NCBI GenBank assembly: GCA_029782145.1
Contig: JAKOVH010000016.1
Coordinates: 806,001 to 870,000 of the forward strand
DNA from: Actinomycetes bacterium
Lineage (GTDB): Bacteria > Actinomycetota > Acidimicrobiia > Acidimicrobiales > Acidimicrobilacustridaceae
Length of the DNA stretch: 64,000 bases
Direction of reading: 5' to 3'
A program made the translations under genes and the position numbers. How positions within the stretch are numbered: position 1 is the first letter of the stretch; every line of letters starts with the position of its first letter. Positions 57,134 to 64,000 of this stretch are shown piece by piece. A model generated the notes under the pieces. The model had not been told where the DNA came from. It saw only the letters and a list, made by a program, of their open reading frames with translations, and made no database searches.

Positions 57134-59848
57134 CTAGCGGGTGCGGGGGTCGGCGACGTCGGCGTCGATCTCGTGGGCCTTGATGGCGTCGTGCACCACC
57201 GAGCCGTCGACCGCGCCCTCGGCGGCGAGGGCGGACAGCACCGCAACCTCCACGTGGGCGGCGTCGGTCTCGAAGAACCGGCGCAGCGCCTCGCGGGTGT
57301 CGGACCGGCCGAAGCCGTCGGTGCCGAGGGGCACGAAGCGCTTGGGCACGAACCGGGCGACCTGGTCGGGGACCACCTTCATGAAGTCGGTGACGGCCAC
57401 GACCGGGCCGGGGGCGCCCGCCAGCTTCTCGGTGACCAGCGGCGTGCGGGGCGGCTCGAGCGGGTGGAGCCGGTTCCAGCGCTCGACGGAGAGGGCGTCC
57501 TCCCGCAGGGCCTTGTAGGAGGTGGCGCTCCACAGCTCGACGCCGATGCCTCGTTCCGCCAGCGCGGCCTGGGCCTGGCGGGCCGCGCCCTGGGCGGTGC
57601 CGGAGAACACGATGGTGGCCTTGGGCTCGGTGCCGTCGGGGGCAGGGGCCCAGCGGTAGAGGCCGCTCACGATGTCGTCGGTGGTGACGCCCTCGGGCCG
57701 GGGCGGCATCTCGTAGTTCTCGTTGTAGGCGGTGAGGTAGTAGAAGCCGCCGTCGCCGTGGCGCGACGATCCGCCCGGGCCGCCGTACATCTCGTGCAGG
57801 CCGTGCTCGACGATGGCGGCCAGCTCGTAGGCGAAGGCGGGGTCGTACGCCCTCACCGTCGGCACCGTCGAGGCGAGCACGAGGCTGTGGCCGTCCTGGT
57901 GCTGGAGGCCCTCGCCGAGCAGCGTGGTGCGCCCGGCGGTGGCCCCGATGAGGAAGCCCTTGGCCTGGGCGTCGGCGGCGGCCCAGATCAGGTCGCCCAC
58001 CCGCTGGAAGCCGAACATCGAGTAGAAGATGAAGAACGGCACCATGGGCACGCCGCGGGTCGCGTAGCTCGTGCCGGCGGCGGTGAAGCTCGCCATCGAG
58101 CCGGCCTCGGTGATGCCCTCCTCGAGGATCTGCCCGTCCTTGCCCTCGGTGTAGGACAGCAGCAGCGAGGCGTCGACGGGCTCGTAGAGCTGGCCCTGCG
58201 ACGCGTAGATCTTCAGCTCCCGGAACAAGGCGTCCATGCCGAAGGTGCGCGCCTCGTCGGGGATGATGGGCACGACGCGGGGGCCGAACTCCGGCGCCCG
58301 GGCGAGGCCCCGCAGCATGCGGGTGAAGGCCATGGTGGTCGACACCGCCTGGCCGCCCGAGCCCTGGGTGAGCTCTTCGAACACCTTCGGCTCGGGCAGG
58401 GTCAGGGGCCGGCGCACGGCCGTGCTGCGCACGGGGACGGGCCCGTCGAGCGCCCGCCGCCGGTCCATGAGGTAGCGGTGCTCGGCCGAGTCGATCGGCG
58501 GCCGGTAGTAGGGCGGGTCGTCGCCCTCGAAGACGGAGTCGGGGATCTCGCCGTCGAGGTGCAGCCGGGCCCTCAGGTCCTTGAGCTGCTCGACCGTGAG
58601 CTTCTTGATCTGGTGGGTGGCGTTGCGGCCCTCGACCGCGGAGCCGAGGGCCCAGCCCTTCACCGTCTTGGCGAGGATGACCGTCGGCGTGCCCCGGTTC
58701 TCGGTGGCGGCCTTGTAGGCGGCGTAGATCTTGCGGTAGTCGTGGCCGCCGCGGGGGAGCTTGCGCAGCTCGTCGTCGCTCAGGTGCTCGACCAGCTTGC
58801 GCAGGCGGGGGTCGGGGCCGAAGAAGTGCTCGCGGATGTAGGCGCCGGACTCCACGGCGTAGCGCTGCCACTCGCCGTCGAGGGTGGTGTTCATCTTGGC
58901 CAGCAGCACGCCGTCGACGTCGCGGGCGAGCAGGTCGTCCCAGCCCTCGCCCCAGATCACCTTGATGACGTTCCAGCCGGCGCCGCGGAAGACCCCCTCG
59001 AGCTCCTGGATGATCTTGCCGTTGCCACGCACCGGGCCGTCGAGGCGCTGGAGGTTGCAGTTCACGACCCAGACCAGGTTGTCGAGCTGCTCGCGGCCGG
59101 CGAGCGAGATGGAGCCGAGGGTCTCGGGCTCGTCGGTCTCGCCGTCGCCGAGGAAGCACCACACCTTGCTCTCGGAGGTGTCGTCGATGCGGCGGTTGTG
59201 CAGGTAGCGGCAGAAGCGGGCCTGGTAGATCGAGTTGATCGGGCCGAGGCCCATCGACACGGTGGGGAACTCCCAGAAGTCGGGCATGAGCCACGGGTGC
59301 GGGTAGCTCGACAGGCCGTGCCCCCCGATCTCGCGGCGGAAGTTGTCGAGGTGCTCCTCGTCGAGGCGGCGCTCAAGGTAGGCGCGGGCGTAGATGCCCG
59401 GGGCGGCGTGGCCCTGGAAGTACACGTGGTCGCCGGCGAGGCCGTCCTCCTTCCCCCGGAAGAAGTGGTTGAAGCCGACCTCGAGCAGCATGGCCGACGA
59501 GGCGAACGACGACAGGTGGCCGCCGATGCCGTCGGCGTGCTTGTTGGCGTAGACGACCATCACCGCGGCGTTCCAGCGCAGCAGCCGGCGGATGCGCTTC
59601 TCGAGGTGCTCGTCGCCCGGGAACCAGGGCTCTTCCTCGCGCGGGATGGTGTTGATGTACGGCGTCTGCACCTCGGCGGGGGTGCCGACCTGCAGCTCCC
59701 GGGCGCGCTCGGTGAGCCGCGAGACGAGGTAGCGGGCGCGCATCTTGCCCTCGGCGTCGACGACGGCGTCGAGCGAATCGAGCCATTCGGCCGTCTCCTG
59801 GGGATCGCTGTCCGGGAGCTGGCTGACGAACTGGTCGATGTTCGACAT
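57134..59848 (-). CDS. aceE: Pyruvate dehydrogenase E1 component, homodimeric type
   Basis: A 904-residue thiamine-diphosphate enzyme decarboxylating pyruvate and acetylating the E2 lipoyl domain. The TPP motif is 'GDGETDEPETLGSISLAGRE' running to 'LVWVVNCNLQRLDGPVRGNG'. Other signatures are 'GGHLSSFASSAMLLEVGFNHFF', 'DHVYFQGHAAPGIYARAYLE' and 'YEMPPRPEGVTTDDIVSGLY'. Length fits AceE (about 890-920). E2 and E3 genes are not in the window, as is common in actinobacteria where aceE is separate. The ATG at 59848 has GAGAGGCG upstream. Confidence 0.95.
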   Translation of the reverse strand: MSNIDQFVSQLPDSDPQETAEWLDSLDAVVDAEGKMRARYLVSRLTERARELQVGTPAEVQTPYINTIPREEEPWFPGDEHLEKRIRRLLRWNAAVMVVYANKHADGIGGHLSSFASSAMLLEVGFNHFFRGKEDGLAGDHVYFQGHAAPGIYARAYLERRLDEEHLDNFRREIGGHGLSSYPHPWLMPDFWEFPTVSMGLGPINSIYQARFCRYLHNRRIDDTSESKVWCFLGDGETDEPETLGSISLAGREQLDNLVWVVNCNLQRLDGPVRGNGKIIQELEGVFRGAGWNVIKVIWGEGWDDLLARDVDGVLLAKMNTTLDGEWQRYAVESGAYIREHFFGPDPRLRKLVEHLSDDELRKLPRGGHDYRKIYAAYKAATENRGTPTVILAKTVKGWALGSAVEGRNATHQIKKLTVEQLKDLRARLHLDGEIPDSVFEGDDPPYYRPPIDSAEHRYLMDRRRALDGPVPVRSTAVRRPLTLPEPKVFEELTQGSGGQAVSTTMAFTRMLRGLARAPEFGPRVVPIIPDEARTFGMDALFRELKIYASQGQLYEPVDASLLLSYTEGKDGQILEEGITEAGSMASFTAAGTSYATRGVPMVPFFIFYSMFGFQRVGDLIWAAADAQAKGFLIGATAGRTTLLGEGLQHQDGHSLVLASTVPTVRAYDPAFAYELAAIVEHGLHEMYGGPGGSSRHGDGGFYYLTAYNENYEMPPRPEGVTTDDIVSGLYRWAPAPDGTEPKATIVFSGTAQGAARQAQAALAERGIGVELWSATSYKALREDALSVERWNRLHPLEPPRTPLVTEKLAGAPGPVVAVTDFMKVVPDQVARFVPKRFVPLGTDGFGRSDTREALRRFFETDAAHVEVAVLSALAAEGAVDGSVVHDAIKAHEIDADVADPRTR

Positions 59849-60025
59849 GTGTGCGCCTCTCGTCGTCGTGTCGTCCCGCACAGTGTGCCGGGGCGCCGCT
59901 GGTTACCGGTGGGTATCGGCGTGAACGCTCGGTGATCGGGCCGGGGCCGTGCCGCACCCGGGTCGCACGCGTGCCGCACGCGCGCGCCGACCGGTCCCGG
60001 ATCGGACCTGTGACACGCTGAGGAC

Positions 60026-61087
60026 GTGACGACGATCGCCTACACCGACGGCGCCTGCAGCGGGAACCCGGGTCCCGGCGGCTGGGCGTGGGCGGTGCCC
60101 GGCGGGGCGTTCGCGTCGGGCGCCGAGGGCCACACCACCAACCAGCGCATGGAGATCACCGCCGCGTTCCAGGCGGTGAAGGCCAACCCCGGCCCCCTGG
60201 AGGTGGTCAGCGACTCCACCTACGTCGTGAACTGCTTCCGCGATCGCTGGCACGAGGGCTGGCGGCGCAAGGGCTGGGTCAACTCGCAGCGCAAGCCGGT
60301 GGCGAACCGCGACCTGTGGGAGCCGTTCGTCCAGCTGGTGCTGGATCGGGGCGACGTCACCTTCCGCTGGGTGAAGGGCCACGCCGGCGACCCCATGAAC
60401 GACGTGGTCGACCGCCTGGCCGTGGAGGCTGCCAAGACGCAGCGGGGGCGCTCGGGCGACGAGCCGCCGACCGAGCTCGGGCCCGAGGACGACTTCGGCA
60501 CCGAGGCGGGCACCATGTCGGTCGAGACCGTGGCCGCCCTGCGGGCGCAGACGGTGGCGACGTCCACCGCCGCCGGCCGGCCCTACGCCGGGCACGCCGT
60601 GCTGGTGGTCGGCCACCGCCCGCCCGTCGTCGATCCCGACGGCGACCCGGAGGCCACCGGCGAGCTCATCGACTCGCTGATCGGCGCGCTCACCGAGGCC
60701 GAGGAGCAGCACCCCGACCTGGTCGTCGTCACCGGCCTGCGGCAGGGCACCGAGCAGCTGGCGGCCGAGGCGGCGGTGGGGTCGGGTCTGCCGTACGTGG
60801 TGGTGCTCCCGTGGCCCGACCCGGCGGCAGGGTGGGCCGAGCCGGCACGCGAGCGCTTCCTCGAGCTGGCCGAGGAGTCCGACCAGGTCGTGCTCCTGCA
60901 GGAGCAGGTCCCCGACTCCCGGCAGGGGCAGGTGGCGGCCATGGCCCGGCGCGACGACTGGCTGGCGCGCAACGTCGATGCGGCCGTCGTCGTGTGGGAC
61001 GGCACCGACGAGCCGGTCGGTCGCTTCCATCGCAGCCTGGTCGACCACCTCGGCCCCACCGCCGTGACCGTGGTGCCGCCCCGATGA
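60026..61087 (+). CDS. RNase HI fused to a SLOG-like (YpsA/DUF1273-type) domain
   Basis: A 353-residue two-domain protein. Residues 1-145 are ribonuclease HI with all catalytic residues: Asp8 ('YTDGACSGNPGPGGWAW'), Glu43, Asp63, and 'GHAGDPMNDVVDRLA' with His119 and Asp129. After an acidic linker, residues about 190-350 resemble the Rossmann-like SLOG nucleotide-binding family: 'VLVVGHRPPVVDPDGDPEAT', 'LVVVTGLRQGTEQLAAEAAV', 'PYVVVLPWPDPAAGWAEPAR', 'AAVVVWDGTDEPVGRF'. The first domain cleaves RNA in RNA-DNA hybrids. The second may sense a nucleotide ligand; that role is inferred from the fold. Confidence 0.85.
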   Translation: MTTIAYTDGACSGNPGPGGWAWAVPGGAFASGAEGHTTNQRMEITAAFQAVKANPGPLEVVSDSTYVVNCFRDRWHEGWRRKGWVNSQRKPVANRDLWEPFVQLVLDRGDVTFRWVKGHAGDPMNDVVDRLAVEAAKTQRGRSGDEPPTELGPEDDFGTEAGTMSVETVAALRAQTVATSTAAGRPYAGHAVLVVGHRPPVVDPDGDPEATGELIDSLIGALTEAEEQHPDLVVVTGLRQGTEQLAAEAAVGSGLPYVVVLPWPDPAAGWAEPARERFLELAEESDQVVLLQEQVPDSRQGQVAAMARRDDWLARNVDAAVVVWDGTDEPVGRFHRSLVDHLGPTAVTVVPPR

Positions 61088-61146
61088 CCGCGGCCGCGCC
61101 CTCGTCCATCCCTCGCTCTCGCCCTCGCTCGTCCACCTCCCTCTCG

Positions 61147-61195
61147 TTCTGGTGGAGGTTCTCCCCCCGGATCGGGGGGAGAACCTCCACCAGAA
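61147..61195. repeat. Perfect palindrome, near-copy of the one at 16564
   Basis: Perfect 22-base arms (61147-61168 and 61174-61195) containing TTCTGGTGGAGG and a C6/G6 tract, with loop GGATC. The arms match those at 16564-16618 in 19 of 22 positions. It lies between two plus-strand genes and has no T-run. Confidence 0.8.
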
Positions 61196-61223
61196 GGGGG
61201 ATGGGGCCGGTCTGGGGGGCGGT

Positions 61224-63116
61224 GTGAGCCGGAGGGTCGGGAGCGACACGGGCGGCACGTTCACCGACCTGGTGGCCGACGACGGGACCGTGACCAAGGT
61301 GCCGTCGACGCCGCACGACCCGGGCGAGGCGGTGCGGGCCGGGCTGGCCGAGCTGCTCGGCGACGGCGTGGCGCCTGACGTGCTGGCCCACGGCACGACG
61401 GTGGCCACGAACGCTCTGCTCGAGCGGCGGGGTGCGCGGGTCGCCCTCGTGACGAACGCCGGCTTCGCCGACGTGATCGAGATCGCCCGCCAGGACAGGC
61501 CCTCCCTGCACGACCCGTCGGTGGTGCGGCCGGAGCCGCTGGTGCCGCGCGAGCTGCGCCTCGAGGTGGCGGGCCGGCTCGGCGCCGACGGACGCGAGCT
61601 CGAGCCGCTCGGCCCGGTGCCCGAGGTGCCCGCCGGTGTGGAGGCGGTTGCCGTGTGCTTGCTCCACTCCGACCTGCAGCCGGCCCATGAGATGCTCGTG
61701 GGGATGGAGCTCGAGGCGAACGGCCTCGACGTGAGCTGCTCCTGCGACGTGTCGCCGGAGATGCGGGAGTACGAGCGCACGGTCACCACGGTGGTGAACG
61801 CCTACCTGCGCCCGACGTGCCGCTCGTACCTGCGCCGGCTCTCCGACGCCGCTCGATCGGTGCTGGTCATGACCTCGGCGGGCGGGCTGGTGCCCGCCGG
61901 CGAGGCGGCCGAGCGGCCGGCGGCGCTGCTGCTGTCGGGCCCGGCGGGTGGCGTGCTGGCCGGCGCCCAGGCGGCGGCCGCCAACGGCTTCCCCGACGCC
62001 GTCACCTTCGACATGGGCGGCACCTCCACCGACGTCTGCCTCGTCCTCGGCGGCCAGCCCGCGCCGGCAGCGGAGCGGCAGGTCGCCGGGCTGCCGGTGC
62101 GCCTGCCGGCGCTCGACGTGCACACCATCGGGGCCGGCGGCGGCTCCATCGCCCGCCTCGACGACGGCGGCGCCCTGCTCGTCGGCCCCCGCAGCGCCGG
62201 CGCGGAGCCGGGGCCGGCCTGCTACGGCCGCGGCGGCACCGAGCCGACGGTGACCGACGCCGACCTGGTGGCCGGGCGCATCCCCGCCGGGGCCGCCTTC
62301 CCGGGGTTGGGGGCGCTCGACGTGGAGCTGGCGGGGGCCGCGCTCGACCGAGCCGGCATCACGGCCGAGGCCGTGATCGCCGTGGTCGACGCGGCCATGG
62401 AGGAGGCGATCCGCGTCGTGACGATCGAGCGCGGCGTCGACCCCCGTGGCCTCGCCCTCGTCGCCTTCGGCGGGGCGGGACCGCTGCACGCCTGCGCGCT
62501 CGCCGAGGCCCTCGGCATGGCGGCGGTGGTCGTGCCGGCGCGGGCCGGCGTGCTCAGCGCGGTCGGCATCCTCGGCGCACCGCAGCAGGTCGACCTCGTC
62601 CGCTCCGTGCCCGATCCTCTCGACCACCCGCTCGCCCGCCGGATGAGCGACGAGCTCTGGAACGAGGCCCGGGAGCGGTTGCTGCGCCAGGTCGGGTACG
62701 AGCCGACGTCCGGACCGACGGTCGAGCACCTCGACCTCGGCGTCGAGGGCACGGTGTCCCGCATCTCGGGGCCGGAGCTGCCGCACGTCGTCGTCCACCT
62801 CGACGCCACGTTCGACTGCCGCTACGCCGGCCAGAGCCACGAGCTGAACGTCCGCCACCCCGGGCGGTTCCACCGCGAGCACCGGTTGCGCAACGGCTAC
62901 GCCCGGCCCGACCACCCGGTCGAGGTCGTGGCGGTGCGGGCCCGGGCATGGGTCGACTCGCCGGTGCGGCCGGACGACCTGCCGGCCCCGGAGCGGCGCG
63001 GCGCCGTCGGCCCCGCCGTCCTCGCCGAGCCCGACTGCACCATCTGGGTGCCCGACGGCTGGACCGCCGAGCCCGGCGCCGTCGGCGCCCTCGTGCTCAG
63101 GAGGGCCGCCCGGTGA
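61224..63116 (+). CDS. Hydantoinase/oxoprolinase subunit A (HyuA-like)
   Basis: A 630-residue ASKHA-fold protein. The phosphate-binding loop 'GSDTGGTFTDLVADDG' is at residues 6-21, and the second 'VTFDMGGTSTDVCLV' near residue 265. 'AHGTTVATNALLERRGARVA' and 'TIGAGGGSIARLDDGG' are further family signatures. With HyuB it hydrolyses hydantoins, 5-oxoproline or related cyclic amides with ATP; acetone or acetophenone carboxylases are related, so the substrate is open. It is slightly shorter than usual (about 680). The GTG at 61224 begins the fold; the frame upstream runs through the palindrome. The stop overlaps hyuB (GTGA). Confidence 0.88.
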   Translation: MSRRVGSDTGGTFTDLVADDGTVTKVPSTPHDPGEAVRAGLAELLGDGVAPDVLAHGTTVATNALLERRGARVALVTNAGFADVIEIARQDRPSLHDPSVVRPEPLVPRELRLEVAGRLGADGRELEPLGPVPEVPAGVEAVAVCLLHSDLQPAHEMLVGMELEANGLDVSCSCDVSPEMREYERTVTTVVNAYLRPTCRSYLRRLSDAARSVLVMTSAGGLVPAGEAAERPAALLLSGPAGGVLAGAQAAAANGFPDAVTFDMGGTSTDVCLVLGGQPAPAAERQVAGLPVRLPALDVHTIGAGGGSIARLDDGGALLVGPRSAGAEPGPACYGRGGTEPTVTDADLVAGRIPAGAAFPGLGALDVELAGAALDRAGITAEAVIAVVDAAMEEAIRVVTIERGVDPRGLALVAFGGAGPLHACALAEALGMAAVVVPARAGVLSAVGILGAPQQVDLVRSVPDPLDHPLARRMSDELWNEARERLLRQVGYEPTSGPTVEHLDLGVEGTVSRISGPELPHVVVHLDATFDCRYAGQSHELNVRHPGRFHREHRLRNGYARPDHPVEVVAVRARAWVDSPVRPDDLPAPERRGAVGPAVLAEPDCTIWVPDGWTAEPGAVGALVLRRAAR

Positions 63117-64000
63117 CGCTGGATCCGGCGGGGCTGCAGGTGCTCATCGCCCGCCTGACGGGCATCGCCACCGAGATGGGCGCGGTGCTCGCCCGCAGCG
63201 CGTTCAGCCCCAACATCAAGGAGCGCCACGACCACTCCGCCGCCCTGTTCACGCCCGACGGCGAGCTGCTGGTGCAGGCCGAGCACATCCCGGTGCACCT
63301 GGGCTCGATGCCGGCGTCGATGGCGGCGGTGCTCGAGCGGTTCGGGCCCGGCAGCGACGGTTGGGCCCGGCTGACGGCACCCGGCGGCCCGGGCCAGGTC
63401 GTGCTCAACGACCCGTTCGCGGGCGGCACCCACCTCAACGACGTCACGGTGGTGGCGCCGTGCGTGGCGCCCGATGGTGGTCTCGTCGGCTGGGTCGTCA
63501 ACCGGGCCCACCACGCCGACGTCGGCGGTGCGGCGCCCGGCTCCATGCCCGCCGACGCAGTGGAGGTGTTCGCCGAGGGCCTCCGCCTACCGCCCGTGCT
63601 CCTCACCGACGAGGTGCGGACGCTGCTGTGCGCCAACTCACGCACGCCGGAGGAACGCCTCGGCGACCTCGACGCCCAGCTCGGGGCCAACCGCCGGGGC
63701 GCCGAGCGGCTGGCGGAGCTCGCCGACGCGCCGCTCGACGAGGTCCTCGAGCACGGCGAGCGGCGCATGCGGGCCGCCCTGGGCGCCCTGCCCAACGGGA
63801 CGTGGCGCTTCGCCGACGTGGTCGACTCGTTCGGCCCCCGGCCCGAGCAGCAGAGCGAGACCCACGTGCGCGTCGAGGTGCGCGTCGAGGGCGACCAGAT
63901 CACGTTCGACCTCACCGGCTGCGACCGGCAGCGCAGCGGCAACGTCAACGCCGTGCGGGCGGTCACGGTCAGCGCCGCGGTCTACGCCCTGCGCTGCGCC
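63113..64000 (+). CDS. Hydantoinase/oxoprolinase subunit B (HyuB-like), cut by window end
   Basis: The first 296 codons of a HyuB-type subunit; the frame stays open to the last base. Family features are 'TGIATEMGAVLARSAFSPNI', 'KERHDHSAALFTPDGELLVQ', 'AEHIPVHLGSMPASMAAVLE', 'VLNDPFAGGTHLNDVTVVAP' and 'NRAHHADVGGAAPGSMPADA', which carry the metal-binding His and Asp residues. Full-length proteins are about 500-600 residues, so roughly half is missing. The GTG start overlaps the hyuA stop by 4 bases, the usual coupling for the two subunits. Confidence 0.88.
   Translation, partial: MTLDPAGLQVLIARLTGIATEMGAVLARSAFSPNIKERHDHSAALFTPDGELLVQAEHIPVHLGSMPASMAAVLERFGPGSDGWARLTAPGGPGQVVLNDPFAGGTHLNDVTVVAPCVAPDGGLVGWVVNRAHHADVGGAAPGSMPADAVEVFAEGLRLPPVLLTDEVRTLLCANSRTPEERLGDLDAQLGANRRGAERLAELADAPLDEVLEHGERRMRAALGALPNGTWRFADVVDSFGPRPEQQSETHVRVEVRVEGDQITFDLTGCDRQRSGNVNAVRAVTVSAAVYALRCA

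Overview
The window looks like chromosomal DNA of a very GC-rich actinobacterium, most likely of class Acidimicrobiia (Iamia/Ilumatobacter-like). The grounds are: strong G/C bias with third-position G/C, many GTG and a few TTG starts, several F420-dependent luciferase-like oxidoreductases, a homodimeric pyruvate dehydrogenase E1, an actinobacterial-type HhH-GPD protein, a DUF222-HNH protein, and many leaderless genes with a TANNNT box 6-9 nt upstream of the start codon. The taxonomic call is inference; no rRNA or tRNA gene was recognised.

Layout. 1-12 kb: end of a CmcJ-like oxidoreductase, sulfotransferase, DUF1214 protein, F420 oxidoreductases, an acyl-CoA dehydrogenase, VOC protein, RecQ helicase, an orphan peptide-type binding lipoprotein and fumarase. 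12-21 kb: small conserved proteins, a dienelactone hydrolase, a DUF885 protein, then genes that together suggest most of the lower ethylmalonyl-CoA pathway (malyl-CoA lyase, CitE-like lyase, a probable methylsuccinyl-CoA dehydrogenase and a mesaconyl-CoA hydratase-like MaoC protein). 21-27 kb: methyltransferase/MutY, hydrolases, flavin reductase, gamma-carbonic anhydrase-like protein, DUF2752 membrane protein.

27-49 kb: the Fe-S cluster (SUF) machinery in three separated blocks. sufB is interrupted by a 384-residue intein with a LAGLIDADG endonuclease. sufD-Rieske ferredoxin-sufC paralogue forms a second block. A minus-strand block carries a second sufC, sufS and sufU. All three blocks are preceded by the same ~29-bp imperfect palindrome, a strong candidate for a common SUF operator. 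Between the second and third blocks lie a VOC protein, a PCD, a beta-lactamase-fold hydrolase, a DUF222-HNH protein, an epoxide hydrolase and a 5.9-kb Rhs polymorphic-toxin gene. The Rhs gene has an AT-richer C-terminal toxin, a small downstream putative immunity gene, three tandem extra beta-domains inserted in the Rhs shell, and an in-frame TAG near its 5' end.

49-64 kb: metallo-hydrolase, DHA2 drug-efflux transporter, VapBC-like toxin-antitoxin pair, acyl-CoA dehydrogenase, a 14-codon ORF with an extended Shine-Dalgarno sequence, an alpha/beta hydrolase without the usual nucleophilic serine, HhH-GPD protein, aceE, an RNase HI fused to a SLOG-like domain, and the start of a hydantoinase/oxoprolinase hyuA-hyuB pair cut by the window end. 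Several intergenic regions hold long perfect palindromes without T-tracts; two of these, 45 kb apart, are nearly the same sequence.
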